Source: Streptomyces sp. NBC_00576 (GTDB lineage: Bacteria > Actinomycetota > Actinomycetes > Streptomycetales > Streptomycetaceae). From it: a stretch of 64,000 bases of DNA. The notes beneath the pieces are model-generated. The model made no database searches. It was not told where the DNA came from and saw only the letters and a list, made by a program, of their open reading frames with translations. Position 1 is the stretch's first letter, and each line of letters begins with the position of its first letter. Below, piece by piece: positions 41,360-50,284 of the stretch. The position numbers and the translations under genes are program-made. The stretch spans positions 1,364,001-1,428,000 of the forward strand of contig NZ_CP107780.1 of NCBI RefSeq assembly GCF_036345175.1. Reading direction: 5' to 3'.

Positions 41360-42549
41360 CGGACCTCCTCCAGCTGTTGCGCGGCCGTCTCATGCACCGT
41401 GGATCCGAAGGCGGTCCGCAGTCGCTCGATCGCGGTGACCAACGTGTCGTCGTCGACGGCGAAGCACACCCGGATGCGTCCAGGCGCGTGGAACGCCTCG
41501 CCGGGTACGACCGCGAGATGGACCCTGTCGAGGAGCCACGCGGCGAGGTCGGCGCTGCTGGTCCAGCCGCGGTCGCGGAGCAGTCCGCTGACGTCGGGGA
41601 AGGCGAACATGCCACCGTCGGGCAGCGGGCAGTCGATGCCGTCGATCCCGTTCAGCGCCTCCACCAGCAGCGCGCGCCGGCGCCGGTAGTCGCGTGCGGC
41701 CCCGACGGGGGTACCGGTGTCGCCCAGCGCGGCGAGGGCGGCCCGCTGGGTGACCGTCGGGACATGGGTGATGGTGCGCGACACGTGCAGCCGCGCCGAG
41801 GCAACAATCTCCGGCGGCGCCGCGAGCCAGCCGACGCGCCAGCCTGTCATGGCGTGTTCCTTGGACACTCCGCCGACGACGACGGTACGTCCGCGCAGTT
41901 GAGGAGCCACTCGCAGGATCGACCGGTAGGTCCCGGTGTAGTCGAACGCCCGGTAGATGTCGTCGCTGATGACCCAGATGCCGTGCTGCTGCGCCCAGTC
42001 GGCGATCTCCCGCAGCCTCGCCTCGGGGTAGACGGCGCCGGTGGGATTGCCCGGGCTGGAGAGAATCACCGCCCGTGTCCGCGGGGTACGGCAGTGGTCG
42101 AGTGTCTCGGCCGAGAGCCGGAATGCCTCGTCGGTGGCGACCGGGACGGCGGCACCGCCGGCGGCGGTGACGACTTCGGCGTGCCCGGGCCAGCCGGGCG
42201 CGGCGACCAGGACCTCGTCACCGGCGTCGATCAGGGCCTGGGTGGCGAGGAAGAGGGCGTGCTTCGCGCCGAGGGCGATCTGCATGTCGTCCGCGCTCCA
42301 GGGGAGCCCGGTGTCACCGGCGACGGTGGTGGCGACGAGCGCACGCAGGGCGGCATCGCCCTGGGCCGTCCCGTAGTGGTGGGTGGCGGGGTCGCGGACC
42401 GCGGCCACGGCGGCCTCCACCACCGCGGCACTGCTGGCCGCCTGGGGTTCACCGGCGGCGAGCGTGATGACGTCCGCGCCCCGGGCGCGCAGCGCTTCGG
42501 CCTGGGCGGCCACGGCGAAGATCGGGTTGTCCGTCATCGGTGTCGTCAC
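41356..42549 (-). CDS. Class I/II aminotransferase (PLP, fold type I)
   Basis: 397 residues. PLP-binding Lys in VVVGGVSKEHAMTGWRVGWL, SSPGNPTGAVYPEARL, DDIYRAFDY and RIRVCFAVDD with the substrate-carboxylate Arg. Aspartate aminotransferase subgroup Ib-like. It converts an amino acid into its 2-oxo acid. Being coupled to RraA-like aldolases on one side and a hydrolase on the other, it probably feeds a 2-oxo acid to the aldolases. Confidence 0.9.
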   Translation of the reverse strand: MTTPMTDNPIFAVAAQAEALRARGADVITLAAGEPQAASSAAVVEAAVAAVRDPATHHYGTAQGDAALRALVATTVAGDTGLPWSADDMQIALGAKHALFLATQALIDAGDEVLVAAPGWPGHAEVVTAAGGAAVPVATDEAFRLSAETLDHCRTPRTRAVILSSPGNPTGAVYPEARLREIADWAQQHGIWVISDDIYRAFDYTGTYRSILRVAPQLRGRTVVVGGVSKEHAMTGWRVGWLAAPPEIVASARLHVSRTITHVPTVTQRAALAALGDTGTPVGAARDYRRRRALLVEALNGIDGIDCPLPDGGMFAFPDVSGLLRDRGWTSSADLAAWLLDRVHLAVVPGEAFHAPGRIRVCFAVDDDTLVTAIERLRTAFGSTVHETAAQQLEEVR

Positions 42550-43160
42550 CGCCCGGCCGCTTCGAAGTTGTTGTACAGGTCAAGGGTGCTGCGGCCCTCC
42601 CGCAACTGCTTCATCAGCTCATTCTCGTGGGCCACGCGCGCGTCGGCCCGGTCGAGGATCCGCTCGGTGTCGGACGCCGGAAGCGCCACGACTCCGTCGA
42701 CGTCGCCGACGACGAGGTCGCCGGTGTGGACCGTGACGCCACCGACCTTGACGGGTCGCCCGGGAACGCCGCGGAAGTCCTTGCGGGTGCCGAGGATGGA
42801 GTTGTTGCGCGAGAAGACCGGGAAGCCGAGCGCCTCTGTCTCCGCCGCGTCGCGGACGCCGCCGTCGATGAGGAGGCCCGCGATCCCGCGCTGTTGGGCG
42901 GCCACCGTGAGGATCTCGCCCCAGTGGCCGAAGCGGGCGCCGCCGAGGTCGGCGACCAGGACCGACCCTGGCGGGGCCTGCAGTACGGCGTGGTGCAGGG
43001 CGAGGTTGTCGCCGCCGGCGCCCTGCACGGTGAACGCCGGGCCGCACAGCCGGGCACCGGACCACAGGGACCGGATCTCCGGGGACAGGGCCACGGGCAG
43101 TCCGGACGCCTCGGACAGGGTCGCGCTGGAGTGGCCGCGGGCGAGGTCGTGCGTGCTCAC
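42546..43160 (-). CDS. RraA-like class II aldolase/decarboxylase, third tandem copy
   Basis: 204 residues from GTG at 43158-43160 (GTGA overlap with the upstream copy). RraA/HMG-aldolase motifs: GARFGHWGEILTVAAQ and LLIDGGVRDAAETEALGFPV, with the substrate Arg and metal Asp in VRD. The family includes 4-hydroxy-4-methyl-2-oxoglutarate aldolase (also oxaloacetate decarboxylase) and RNase E inhibitors that lost catalysis; here the catalytic residues are kept. It differs from the other two copies at many positions, so it is an old paralogue rather than a recent duplicate. Confidence 0.85.
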   Translation of the reverse strand: MSTHDLARGHSSATLSEASGLPVALSPEIRSLWSGARLCGPAFTVQGAGGDNLALHHAVLQAPPGSVLVADLGGARFGHWGEILTVAAQQRGIAGLLIDGGVRDAAETEALGFPVFSRNNSILGTRKDFRGVPGRPVKVGGVTVHTGDLVVGDVDGVVALPASDTERILDRADARVAHENELMKQLREGRSTLDLYNNFEAAGR

Positions 43161-43837
43161 GAGGGGTCCTTCCGGGTCTGGTCGTTCGGGGTCTGGAGCG
43201 AGTGGTAGCCGTGCCGCGCACGCGCCTCGGCGAGCGAGGCACCGCCGCGGACGGCCTCGACGATGGCGTCCTCGACGCGGTCGATACGGCGGGCGATGTC
43301 CGCGACCTCGTCCCAGCGGGCGGCCGGGACGGCCACGGCGCCGTCGTCGTCGGCCACGAGGATGTCGCCGGGATGGATGAGGACGCCGTCGACGGTGACG
43401 GCCGTCTGCACCGCGGCCACCCGGACGCGGTCCTTGCCGGTGCGCATGAACCGGGAGACCGACCAGATCGGGTAGCCGGCGTCGGTCGCGATGGCGACGT
43501 CCCGGCAGGTGCCGTGGATGACGGTGCCCGCGATGCCGCGCGCGTGGGCGATCTGGCTCATGATGCCGCCCCACACCGTGCAGTCGGTGCGTCCGGCGTT
43601 GTCGATCAGGATGACCGCTCCGGCAGGGACGTCGTCGAGGAAGTCGCCCACCGTGCCGCCGGCCTCGTCGACCGGTTCGTAGGTGACGGTGAAGACCGGC
43701 CCGACCGTCCGCTGGCCCTGGCGCAGCGCGCCGATGCCATGGAGGGATCCGGGGAGCCCGAGCGAGTCGAGGGCGTCGGAGACCGACGCGGTGGACAGGT
43801 CGGTGACGAGGTTCGAGGTGGCGGTGGGGTCACTCAT
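43157..43837 (-). CDS. RraA-like class II aldolase/decarboxylase, second tandem copy
   Basis: 226 residues. Motifs: GRTDCTVWGGIMSQIAHARG and TVIHGTCRDVAIATDAGYPI, again with the catalytic RD. It differs from the third copy in its first motif (VWGG against HWGE). Such proteins form trimers or hexamers with active sites between subunits, so hetero-oligomers with the neighbouring copies are conceivable. ATG overlaps the upstream stop. Confidence 0.85.
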   Translation of the reverse strand: MSDPTATSNLVTDLSTASVSDALDSLGLPGSLHGIGALRQGQRTVGPVFTVTYEPVDEAGGTVGDFLDDVPAGAVILIDNAGRTDCTVWGGIMSQIAHARGIAGTVIHGTCRDVAIATDAGYPIWSVSRFMRTGKDRVRVAAVQTAVTVDGVLIHPGDILVADDDGAVAVPAARWDEVADIARRIDRVEDAIVEAVRGGASLAEARARHGYHSLQTPNDQTRKDPS

Positions 43838-44499
43838 CGGACCGACTCCTTGTCTCCGGCGAGGCGGGCGTCGTGCATGGCCCGGGCGAGGGGCACACCC
43901 GCGCGCACCTCGTCCGCGATGGCGCGCTCCCGGGCTACGATCCCGGTGGCGATCTCGGCCACTTCCTCGGCCCGGTCCCGCGGGACGACGACGAGACCGG
44001 TCTCGTCGGCCAGGACGACGTCGCCCTGCTCGACCGTGAGCCCGGCGACGGCGACCGGCTCGCCTGTGGAGCGCTGCTGCAGCCGGCCCCGCGCCGTGGC
44101 GGGTATCGACCCCCGCGAGAACACGGGGAAGTCCAGCTCACGGGCCTCCGCCACGTCCCGGCACACACCGTCGGCGACGACACCGCGCACACCACGAAGG
44201 GAAGCGCCCAGGCTCAGGATGCCGCCCCAACAGGACACGTCGGTGCGGCCCTGGTTGTCGACGACGATCACGCTCTGGTCGTCCGCGTTCTCGACGGCCG
44301 TGGTGGCGATGTGGGCTCCGGCCGGTCCTTCGGCACGCGGTTCGAGGCCCACGGTGACGGCGAATCCCACCACTGCTGCGGGGCCCCACACCGGACGGAT
44401 GCCGCCGACTCCGGAGGGAAGCCCGAGCTGGTCGAGCGCGTCGCTGACCGCGGCGGAGTCGAGCGCCGCGAAGCGGTCCAGGAGAGATGAGTTGCTCAT
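43834..44499 (-). CDS. RraA-like class II aldolase/decarboxylase, first tandem copy
   Basis: 221 residues from ATG at 44497-44499 (an upstream start eight codons earlier is less likely). Motifs: GRTDVSCWGGILSLGASLRG and VVADGVCRDVAEARELDFPV. First gene of a five-gene chain in which every junction overlaps by four bases, so all products are likely made in matched amounts. Divergent from the LysR gene 74 bp away. Confidence 0.86.
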   Translation of the reverse strand: MSNSSLLDRFAALDSAAVSDALDQLGLPSGVGGIRPVWGPAAVVGFAVTVGLEPRAEGPAGAHIATTAVENADDQSVIVVDNQGRTDVSCWGGILSLGASLRGVRGVVADGVCRDVAEARELDFPVFSRGSIPATARGRLQQRSTGEPVAVAGLTVEQGDVVLADETGLVVVPRDRAEEVAEIATGIVARERAIADEVRAGVPLARAMHDARLAGDKESVR

Positions 44500-44573
44500 G
44501 TCTTCCACTTCAACAGCCACCACTGATATTGTGAAGGTCTGATTTCATCTCTCAGTAAGAGGCAAAACGAATC
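44500..44573. promoter_or_regulatory. Divergent promoter region, LysR gene and aldolase operon
   Basis: 74 bp, AT-richer than average. It contains CACTGATATTGTGAAGG and TTTCATCTCTCAGTAAG, short imperfect inverted elements of the kind bound by LysR regulators (T-N11-A). Both promoters must lie here. Confidence 0.45.
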
Positions 44574-45479
44574 GTGGTCGAGATCCGGCAGGCCCGCTAT
44601 TTCGTCGCGGTCGCCGAGGAACTCCACTTCGGCCGTGCGGCGCAGCGCCTGCAGATGTCCCAGCCTCCGCTGTCCCAGGCGATCAAGCAGCTCGAACAGC
44701 AGCTCGGCTGCGAACTGCTGCACCGCACTCAGCGGTCGGTCGCCCTCAGCGCCGCCGGGGCCGTTTTCCTGGACCACTGCCGCGCACTGGTCCGACAGGC
44801 TGAGGAGGCGGAGATCGCCGCCCGTCAGGCCGCCACCGGACAGGGCGGGCGACTGACCCTGGGTGCGGTCACCTCGGCGTTCTCCTGGCCGTTGCCCCTT
44901 GTGTTGAAGCGGTTCCACGAGGCGCTGCCGGACGTCGAGATCCGCACCCGGGAGATCGACACCCACGAGGCGGGCCCGGGCCTCCTCGACCGCTCGCTCG
45001 ACTGGGCGATCGTCCGCCAGACCGCCCCGGTGCGCGGCACCACGGCGACCTCGCTCTACGCCGACCGGTTCGTCGCCGCCCTGCCGGCCGGCCACCAGGC
45101 CGCCGACACTACTGACTCCCTCGATCTGGCCGACCTCGCCGCCGACACCTGGGTCTGGCTGCACCGGCACATCTCGCCCGACTACCACGACGCCATGGCA
45201 ACCATGTGCCGGGCCGCCGGCTTCAGCCCTGTCCCCGCCCACTGGGCACGGTCGGTGACCTCACAGATCGCCATGGTCGAGTGCGGCCTCGGCGTCACCG
45301 TCGTACCCGCCGCGGCCTCCGCGTCCCACCCCGCCGTACACTTCAGACCCCTCCGCCACACGACGACGACCATCGAACTCACCGCCATGACCCGCTCCAC
45401 CCCCGGCGCCCTGGCCGAACACCTCACCGCCATCGCGACCCGGCTGACCACAGCTCAGGCACCGCCATCGCACGACTGA
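44574..45479 (+). CDS. LysR-type regulator of the aldolase operon
   Basis: 301 residues from GTG. HTH EIRQARYFVAVAEELHFGRA, AQRLQMSQPPLSQAIKQLEQ; then a BenM/CatR-like effector domain ending with GLGVTVVPAAASASHPAV. It is divergent from the five-gene RraA/aminotransferase operon and is its likely activator, responding to a pathway intermediate. No ATG nearby; ribosome site AAGAGG lies about 15 bases upstream. Confidence 0.88.
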   Translation: MVEIRQARYFVAVAEELHFGRAAQRLQMSQPPLSQAIKQLEQQLGCELLHRTQRSVALSAAGAVFLDHCRALVRQAEEAEIAARQAATGQGGRLTLGAVTSAFSWPLPLVLKRFHEALPDVEIRTREIDTHEAGPGLLDRSLDWAIVRQTAPVRGTTATSLYADRFVAALPAGHQAADTTDSLDLADLAADTWVWLHRHISPDYHDAMATMCRAAGFSPVPAHWARSVTSQIAMVECGLGVTVVPAAASASHPAVHFRPLRHTTTTIELTAMTRSTPGALAEHLTAIATRLTTAQAPPSHD

Positions 45480-45613
45480 TTCCGGATGGCGCCCACCCCG
45501 GCCCTGGCAGGCATTCACACGCGGGCCCACCAGCGACCCCACCGGCACTGAACCTGAATGCACACTGACAGAAGGGCGTCGACCGCACCGTGGTGCCGCG
45601 AGCGGTGAGCTTG

Positions 45614-47059
45614 CTACTCCGCGTAGTAGGTGGCGTCCTGCCGGTCGAGTGTCGTGCTGACCGGTTGGACGTAGAGCAGGTTGTTGTAGTGGCGGATGTA
45701 GCGGCCGGGAAAGTTGTACGACTCGAAGGAGATGCCGTCGACGGAGTCGGCGAGTCCGGCGCGCTGGGTGAAGGAGGCATCGTTCCTGAAGAGGATCGTG
45801 CCGTCGTTCTTCTCGACCCAGACCTCGAAGTTGTTGTGGCGCAGGTAGTAGCCGGGGAAGTTGGCCGACTCGAGGGAGACCGTGCCGGTGCCGGCCAGGC
45901 CGGGGACGACGCGGAACTGGGAGTCGGCGAGGTTGGTGACGTTCGCCTGGGTCTTGGCCCTGAACCCTTCGTGCCGGATGTAGCGGTCGGGGAAGTTGTA
46001 CGAGGAGAAGCGGACGGGGGTGACGCCGTCGGCCACCGGGATGCCGAAGTTGGGCATGCCGTCGGCGTTCCAGTAGATCTTCTGGAAGCGGGTGCGGCGG
46101 TTGGGGTCGTTGAGCGGGTCGCCGGTGATGTCCTTGTAGTTGCGGTCGTGGTAAACGAGGATGTCGGACTTTCCGTCCTCGGAGACGGCGAAGGAGTTGT
46201 GGCCGGGGCCGTACTGGCCGGTGGCGTCGTTGCTCTTGAACACCGGCTCGGTGCTCTTGGTCCAGGACCCGGGATCCGTCAGGTCGGCGGTGGCGTCGGC
46301 GGTCAGCATGCCGAGGCAGTAGTTGGCGTCGGTGGCACTGGCCGAGTAGGTGACGAAGACCTTGCCGTTCTTCTGCAGGACAGCAGGACCCTCGTTGACG
46401 TCGAACCCCTGCTTCTCCCAGGCGAACTCCGGGGTGGACAGACGTACTTGCTCTCCGGTGATCGTCCAAGGGTTGGACATCTTCGCCAGGTAGATGCCGC
46501 CAGGGCCGGAGGGGTTGGACTGCGCCCAGACGAGGTAGCGGGTGCCGTTGTTGACGAAGGTCGTGTGGTCCAGGGACCAGGAATCCCAGTTGGTGGTGAT
46601 GCGGCCCTTCTCGGCCCAGGGGCCGGTCAGCGGGTTCGCGGCGCTGGACTCCAGCGCGTACATCCGGATCTTCCACTTGTCGCCTGCGGAGCCGGCGGAG
46701 AAGTAGACGTACCACTTGCCGTCGATGAAGTGGATCTCCGGGGCCCAGATGTGAGCGCCCATCTCACCGCTGGCGTGCTTGGTCCAGATGGTGGTCTCGG
46801 GGGCGGTGGCGAGGCCCTGGAGGGTGGTGGCCCGGCGCATCACGATCTTGTCGTACGCCGGTACCGTGGCGGTGAAGTAGTAGAAGCCGTCGGTGTGCTT
46901 GAAGACGTGCGGGTCGGCGCGCTGGAGCGCGATCGGGTTGGTGAGGTTCGCGGCCGAGGAGGCCGGCGCGGCAGCGCGGGCGGGCGCACCGGTGGTGGCG
47001 AAGACGACCAGTGCGATGGCCCCCGCGGTCAGCGCGCGGCGGCTTATGAGGCGGGTCAT
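45614..47059 (-). CDS. Secreted GH43 exo-alpha-L-arabinofuranosidase with AbfB (CBM42) module
   Basis: 481 residues from ATG at 47057-47059. Tat/Sec-like signal peptide ISRRALTAGAIALVVFATTG ending at ARAAAP. GH43 propeller: catalytic base Asp in QRADPHVFKHTDG, WAPEIHFIDG, and acid Glu in DVNEGPAVL. C-terminal AbfB module (about 340-478) with three YIRH/YLRH-type repeats (FPDRYIRHEGF, FPGYYLRHNNF, FPGRYIRHYNN). It resembles Streptomyces avermitilis-type GH43-CBM42 arabinofuranosidases acting on arabinan or arabinoxylan side chains. Confidence 0.88.
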   Translation of the reverse strand: MTRLISRRALTAGAIALVVFATTGAPARAAAPASSAANLTNPIALQRADPHVFKHTDGFYYFTATVPAYDKIVMRRATTLQGLATAPETTIWTKHASGEMGAHIWAPEIHFIDGKWYVYFSAGSAGDKWKIRMYALESSAANPLTGPWAEKGRITTNWDSWSLDHTTFVNNGTRYLVWAQSNPSGPGGIYLAKMSNPWTITGEQVRLSTPEFAWEKQGFDVNEGPAVLQKNGKVFVTYSASATDANYCLGMLTADATADLTDPGSWTKSTEPVFKSNDATGQYGPGHNSFAVSEDGKSDILVYHDRNYKDITGDPLNDPNRRTRFQKIYWNADGMPNFGIPVADGVTPVRFSSYNFPDRYIRHEGFRAKTQANVTNLADSQFRVVPGLAGTGTVSLESANFPGYYLRHNNFEVWVEKNDGTILFRNDASFTQRAGLADSVDGISFESYNFPGRYIRHYNNLLYVQPVSTTLDRQDATYYAE

Positions 47060-47142
47060 GGGGCGATACTCCTGGGGGTCAGGCGTGGAAGGGGAAGACG
47101 GGTGGCAGCCAGGGGTAAGTGGCAGCCACCACTCGGGATAGC

Positions 47143-48630
47143 TCAGGCGACGGGCCTGAGCTGCCACTGCTGGCAGTCGTTGTTCAGCCAGGTCCACTGG
47201 CGTACGTCGGCGCCGTCGGCGGTGGAGCAGTTGGCGACGTCGGCGACCTTGCCGGTGGACTCGTTGACGATGCGGACGTAGTCGCCGCTGGCGGTGTAAA
47301 CGAGCCTGAACTTCTGGCAGTTGTTGTTCAGCCAGGACCACTGCCGGATGTCGGCGCCGTCGGCGGAGCCGCAGTTCGCGATGTCCATGACCTTGCCGGT
47401 GGCGACGTTCACCAGCCGGCTGGTGTCGTTGCCCTGGTCCTCGACGCGCCACTTCTGGTTGGCGCCCGTATGGCAGGCCCACTGCTGGATGTTGGTGCCG
47501 TCGGCGGGGTCGCTGTTCGCGACGTCCAGGCACTTACCGCTGTGGCGGTTCACCAGTTGGTAGGAGGTCGGGGTGAGTGCCGTCTCCCCGGAGGGACCGG
47601 GCAGGGTGGTTCCGAGCGCGACCGGGGTGCCGAAGTTCGGGGTGCCGTCGGCGTTCCAGGTGAACTTCTGGGCCCGGGTGGTGCGGCCGTTGCCGCAGCC
47701 GCCGTTGGTGGTGTTGTTGGCGTGGTAGACGATCCAGTTCTCGGTGCCGTCTGGTGAGGTGAAGAATCCGTTGTGACCGGGTCCGTAGACGCCCGCCGCG
47801 TCGTCGCGCTGGAAGACGGGGGTCTGCTTCTTCGTCCAGGAGGAGGCGAGGAGCGGGTCGCTGCCGGTGAGCTCCAGCTGGCCCAGTTTGTAGTCCGGGG
47901 TGGAGCAGAAGCTCGCGGAGAAGGTGAGGAAGGTCCGACCGTCGTGGTAAAGGGGTTCGGGGCCCTCGTTGACCGGAGTGCGCGATCTCTCCCAGCTCAG
48001 GGTGGGGCTGGAGATGATGCTGAAGGTCTGACTGCTGAGTGTGTACGGGTTGCTCATCTGCGCGATGACCAGGCTCTGTGTACTGCCGTTGATGAAGCCG
48101 CTGCCCACCAGGTACAGCTTGTCGTCGTGCTTGAGCACGCTGGCGTCGATGAGCCAGCCACCGGTCGACAGGTTGGAGCCGGTGAGCATGTTCTTGTACG
48201 TGTACGGACCCATGGGGTCCGTACCGGCGCTTTCCAGGACATGGGTGCGCTGGGAGTCGCAACAGGCGACTCCGGCTGGGCCGGCGGAGTAGTAGAGGTA
48301 CCAGTGGCCGTCGAAGAAGTGCAGCTCCGGCGCCCAGATGTTGTTGTTGCGGGCCGGGTTGGTGTCACTCCAAACCTGGACGCTGGCGGCGGTGGAGAGA
48401 CCGGCCAGGGTCGGTGACTTCCGCATGGTCAGGACGCCGGTGAAGGTCGTGGTGATCAGGTAGTAGTTGCCGTTGTAGTACTCCAGCCAGGGGTCGGCGC
48501 CCTTCTGTGACTTGACCGGGTTGGTGAACGGCCGGCCGTCGGCAGAAGTGGCGGGCTGTGTGGTGACCAGTGAAGCGAACAGGGCCAGCAGAGCTGCCCC
48601 GAGTGCGAACCAGTGACGGGTGCGGAACAC
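47143..48630 (-). CDS. Secreted GH43 glycosidase with ricin-B-type (CBM13) module
   Basis: 495 residues. Signal peptide (WFALGAALLALFASLVTTQP ending at ATSADG). GH43: KGADPWLEYYNGNYYLI base region, WAPELHFFDGHWYLYYSAGP, VNEGPEPLYHDG acid. C-terminal about 130 residues carry three QxW-type repeats (GTNIQQWACH, GADIRQWSWL, GADVRQWTWL) of the ricin lectin fold, a galactose/xylan-binding module. Its binding module differs from those of its three neighbours, suggesting module exchange around one catalytic type. Confidence 0.87.
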   Translation of the reverse strand: MFRTRHWFALGAALLALFASLVTTQPATSADGRPFTNPVKSQKGADPWLEYYNGNYYLITTTFTGVLTMRKSPTLAGLSTAASVQVWSDTNPARNNNIWAPELHFFDGHWYLYYSAGPAGVACCDSQRTHVLESAGTDPMGPYTYKNMLTGSNLSTGGWLIDASVLKHDDKLYLVGSGFINGSTQSLVIAQMSNPYTLSSQTFSIISSPTLSWERSRTPVNEGPEPLYHDGRTFLTFSASFCSTPDYKLGQLELTGSDPLLASSWTKKQTPVFQRDDAAGVYGPGHNGFFTSPDGTENWIVYHANNTTNGGCGNGRTTRAQKFTWNADGTPNFGTPVALGTTLPGPSGETALTPTSYQLVNRHSGKCLDVANSDPADGTNIQQWACHTGANQKWRVEDQGNDTSRLVNVATGKVMDIANCGSADGADIRQWSWLNNNCQKFRLVYTASGDYVRIVNESTGKVADVANCSTADGADVRQWTWLNNDCQQWQLRPVA

Positions 48631-48757
48631 GGAAAGTCCCCTTCAGCAGCGCGTTCGAGAATGCGAACATCGTGCGTAACGTCGGACAGAGGTGGGCAGA
48701 GGGGCCGCGTACCCGGTCGACCGCGGTACGGCGGGCCCGCCCCGTGAGTCAGCTGAG

Positions 48758-50152
48758 TCAGTAGACGGCTTTGAAGGTGGCGTCCGCCCGGTCGGCCTCG
48801 GTCGAGATCTCGTCGAGCCGCAGTACGAAGGACGAGTGCCGGAGGTAGCGCGTCGGGAAGCGGGCCGAGCGGAACGACGACCAGGTTCCGTCGGCGAGGC
48901 CGGCGACACGGGTGAACGTGGCGTCGCTGGCGAAGCCCGACGTTCCGTCGTTACGGACGACCTTGATCTCGAAGTTGTCCTGTCTCAGGTAGTGGCCGGG
49001 GAAGTTGACCGACTCGAACGACACCGCGCTCGGGTCGGACAGCCCGGGCCGCAGCCGCCACTGAGCGTCCTGGTAGGGGTCGAAGGGCAGCTCGCTGATG
49101 CGGCCGGCGAAGCTCGCGTGGCGGACGTAGTGGCCGGGGAAGTTGTAGGACTTCAGCAGGTTCCAGCCCGTGCCGCCGTACCGGGCGAGGAGCCGGTCGC
49201 GGTCGGCTGCGGTGATCGGCTGGATGGTGTTGTGCTTCGCGTTCAGCGGCGCGGTGTAGGACTGGCGGCCCACCTTGGTCCATGTTCCCGACACCAGGTC
49301 GCCCTGCCACAGGTCGAACTTCGCGTTGGGGCAGAAGGTGTCACCCCACAGCGACCAGGTGGACGAGGTGAGGGACTTCACCAGCGTCGGGGCCTCGGTG
49401 CACCGGTTCTCGGCGACGCCCTCGGTGTACTTGGTGAAGCTGCCCGGTTCCACCGATGTCGACCGCGCGCCGGCCAGCCGTCCCGTCACGTTGCTCTTGT
49501 AGTAGAGGTAGTTGGATCCGTTGACGCCGGTGACGACGTGGGAGTCGAGGATGCCCGAGCCCGTGTCGTAGAACACCACGGGGTCGGTGGCGGTGACGAA
49601 GTCGGTCGTGTAGGCGGCGGCGATCACGGAGTGCGAGGAACCCTGCGGGACGGTGGTGAACGTGATGCCGTAGGCGCTGCGGACCGGGTCCCAGTGGACG
49701 GCCGGGGCCCAGCTGTAGGAATTCGCGTTGGTGGCGTTGACCTTGAGTAGCTGGTCCGCCGACCAGTTCACCAGGTCCGGCGAGGTCCAGACGTGGATGT
49801 TCGGGTTGGCCTTCGTGAAGCTGCCGCCCACGGCGATGTCGGTCGCCAGAGCGACCCAGCTGCCGTCCCACAGCCGGTACAGGAACGGGTCGCGGATACC
49901 CTTGGTGCCCGCGGTCGGGGTGAGGATCGCGTTGTTGTCGTTGAGCGGCGTCCACTCCCGGCCGTCGTCACTGACGGCGAGATGCAGGGCGTTGACGTTG
50001 CCCGCTCCGCTGATCGACTCCTTGAAGTAGCCCATCACGTAGGCGGAATCGGCATCCGCCGCTTCGGCCGTCTGCGTGGGCGCGACCACACCCGCGACGA
50101 TCGCGATCAGGGCGACCAAAAACGCCCGTATTCGGATCAATCGTGCCAACAT
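48758..50152 (-). CDS. Secreted GH43-like glycosidase with AbfB module
   Basis: 464 residues from ATG at 50150-50152. Signal peptide ARLIRIRAFLVALIAIVAGV to QTAEAAD. Five-bladed-propeller GH43-like domain: GTKGIRDPFLYRLWDGSWVA (base Asp), YSWAPAVHWD, ENRCTEAPTLVKSL with the candidate acid Glu. C-terminal AbfB module with FPGHYVRHASF, FPGHYLRQDNF, FPTRYLRHSSF. Very similar in build to the following gene at 50285, so they are probably paralogues. Confidence 0.83.
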   Translation of the reverse strand: MLARLIRIRAFLVALIAIVAGVVAPTQTAEAADADSAYVMGYFKESISGAGNVNALHLAVSDDGREWTPLNDNNAILTPTAGTKGIRDPFLYRLWDGSWVALATDIAVGGSFTKANPNIHVWTSPDLVNWSADQLLKVNATNANSYSWAPAVHWDPVRSAYGITFTTVPQGSSHSVIAAAYTTDFVTATDPVVFYDTGSGILDSHVVTGVNGSNYLYYKSNVTGRLAGARSTSVEPGSFTKYTEGVAENRCTEAPTLVKSLTSSTWSLWGDTFCPNAKFDLWQGDLVSGTWTKVGRQSYTAPLNAKHNTIQPITAADRDRLLARYGGTGWNLLKSYNFPGHYVRHASFAGRISELPFDPYQDAQWRLRPGLSDPSAVSFESVNFPGHYLRQDNFEIKVVRNDGTSGFASDATFTRVAGLADGTWSSFRSARFPTRYLRHSSFVLRLDEISTEADRADATFKAVY

Positions 50153-50284
50153 ACTCTCCCTCGTCCTCTCGGTGAGAGGCCGGGCGGGTGGCACACGCCA
50201 CCCGCCTGGCAGCGGCGGACCTCGGTGAAGAAGACGACACCGAGGGGAACGACCTGCCGGACCGGCGCCGGCGTCCCTGTCAGG

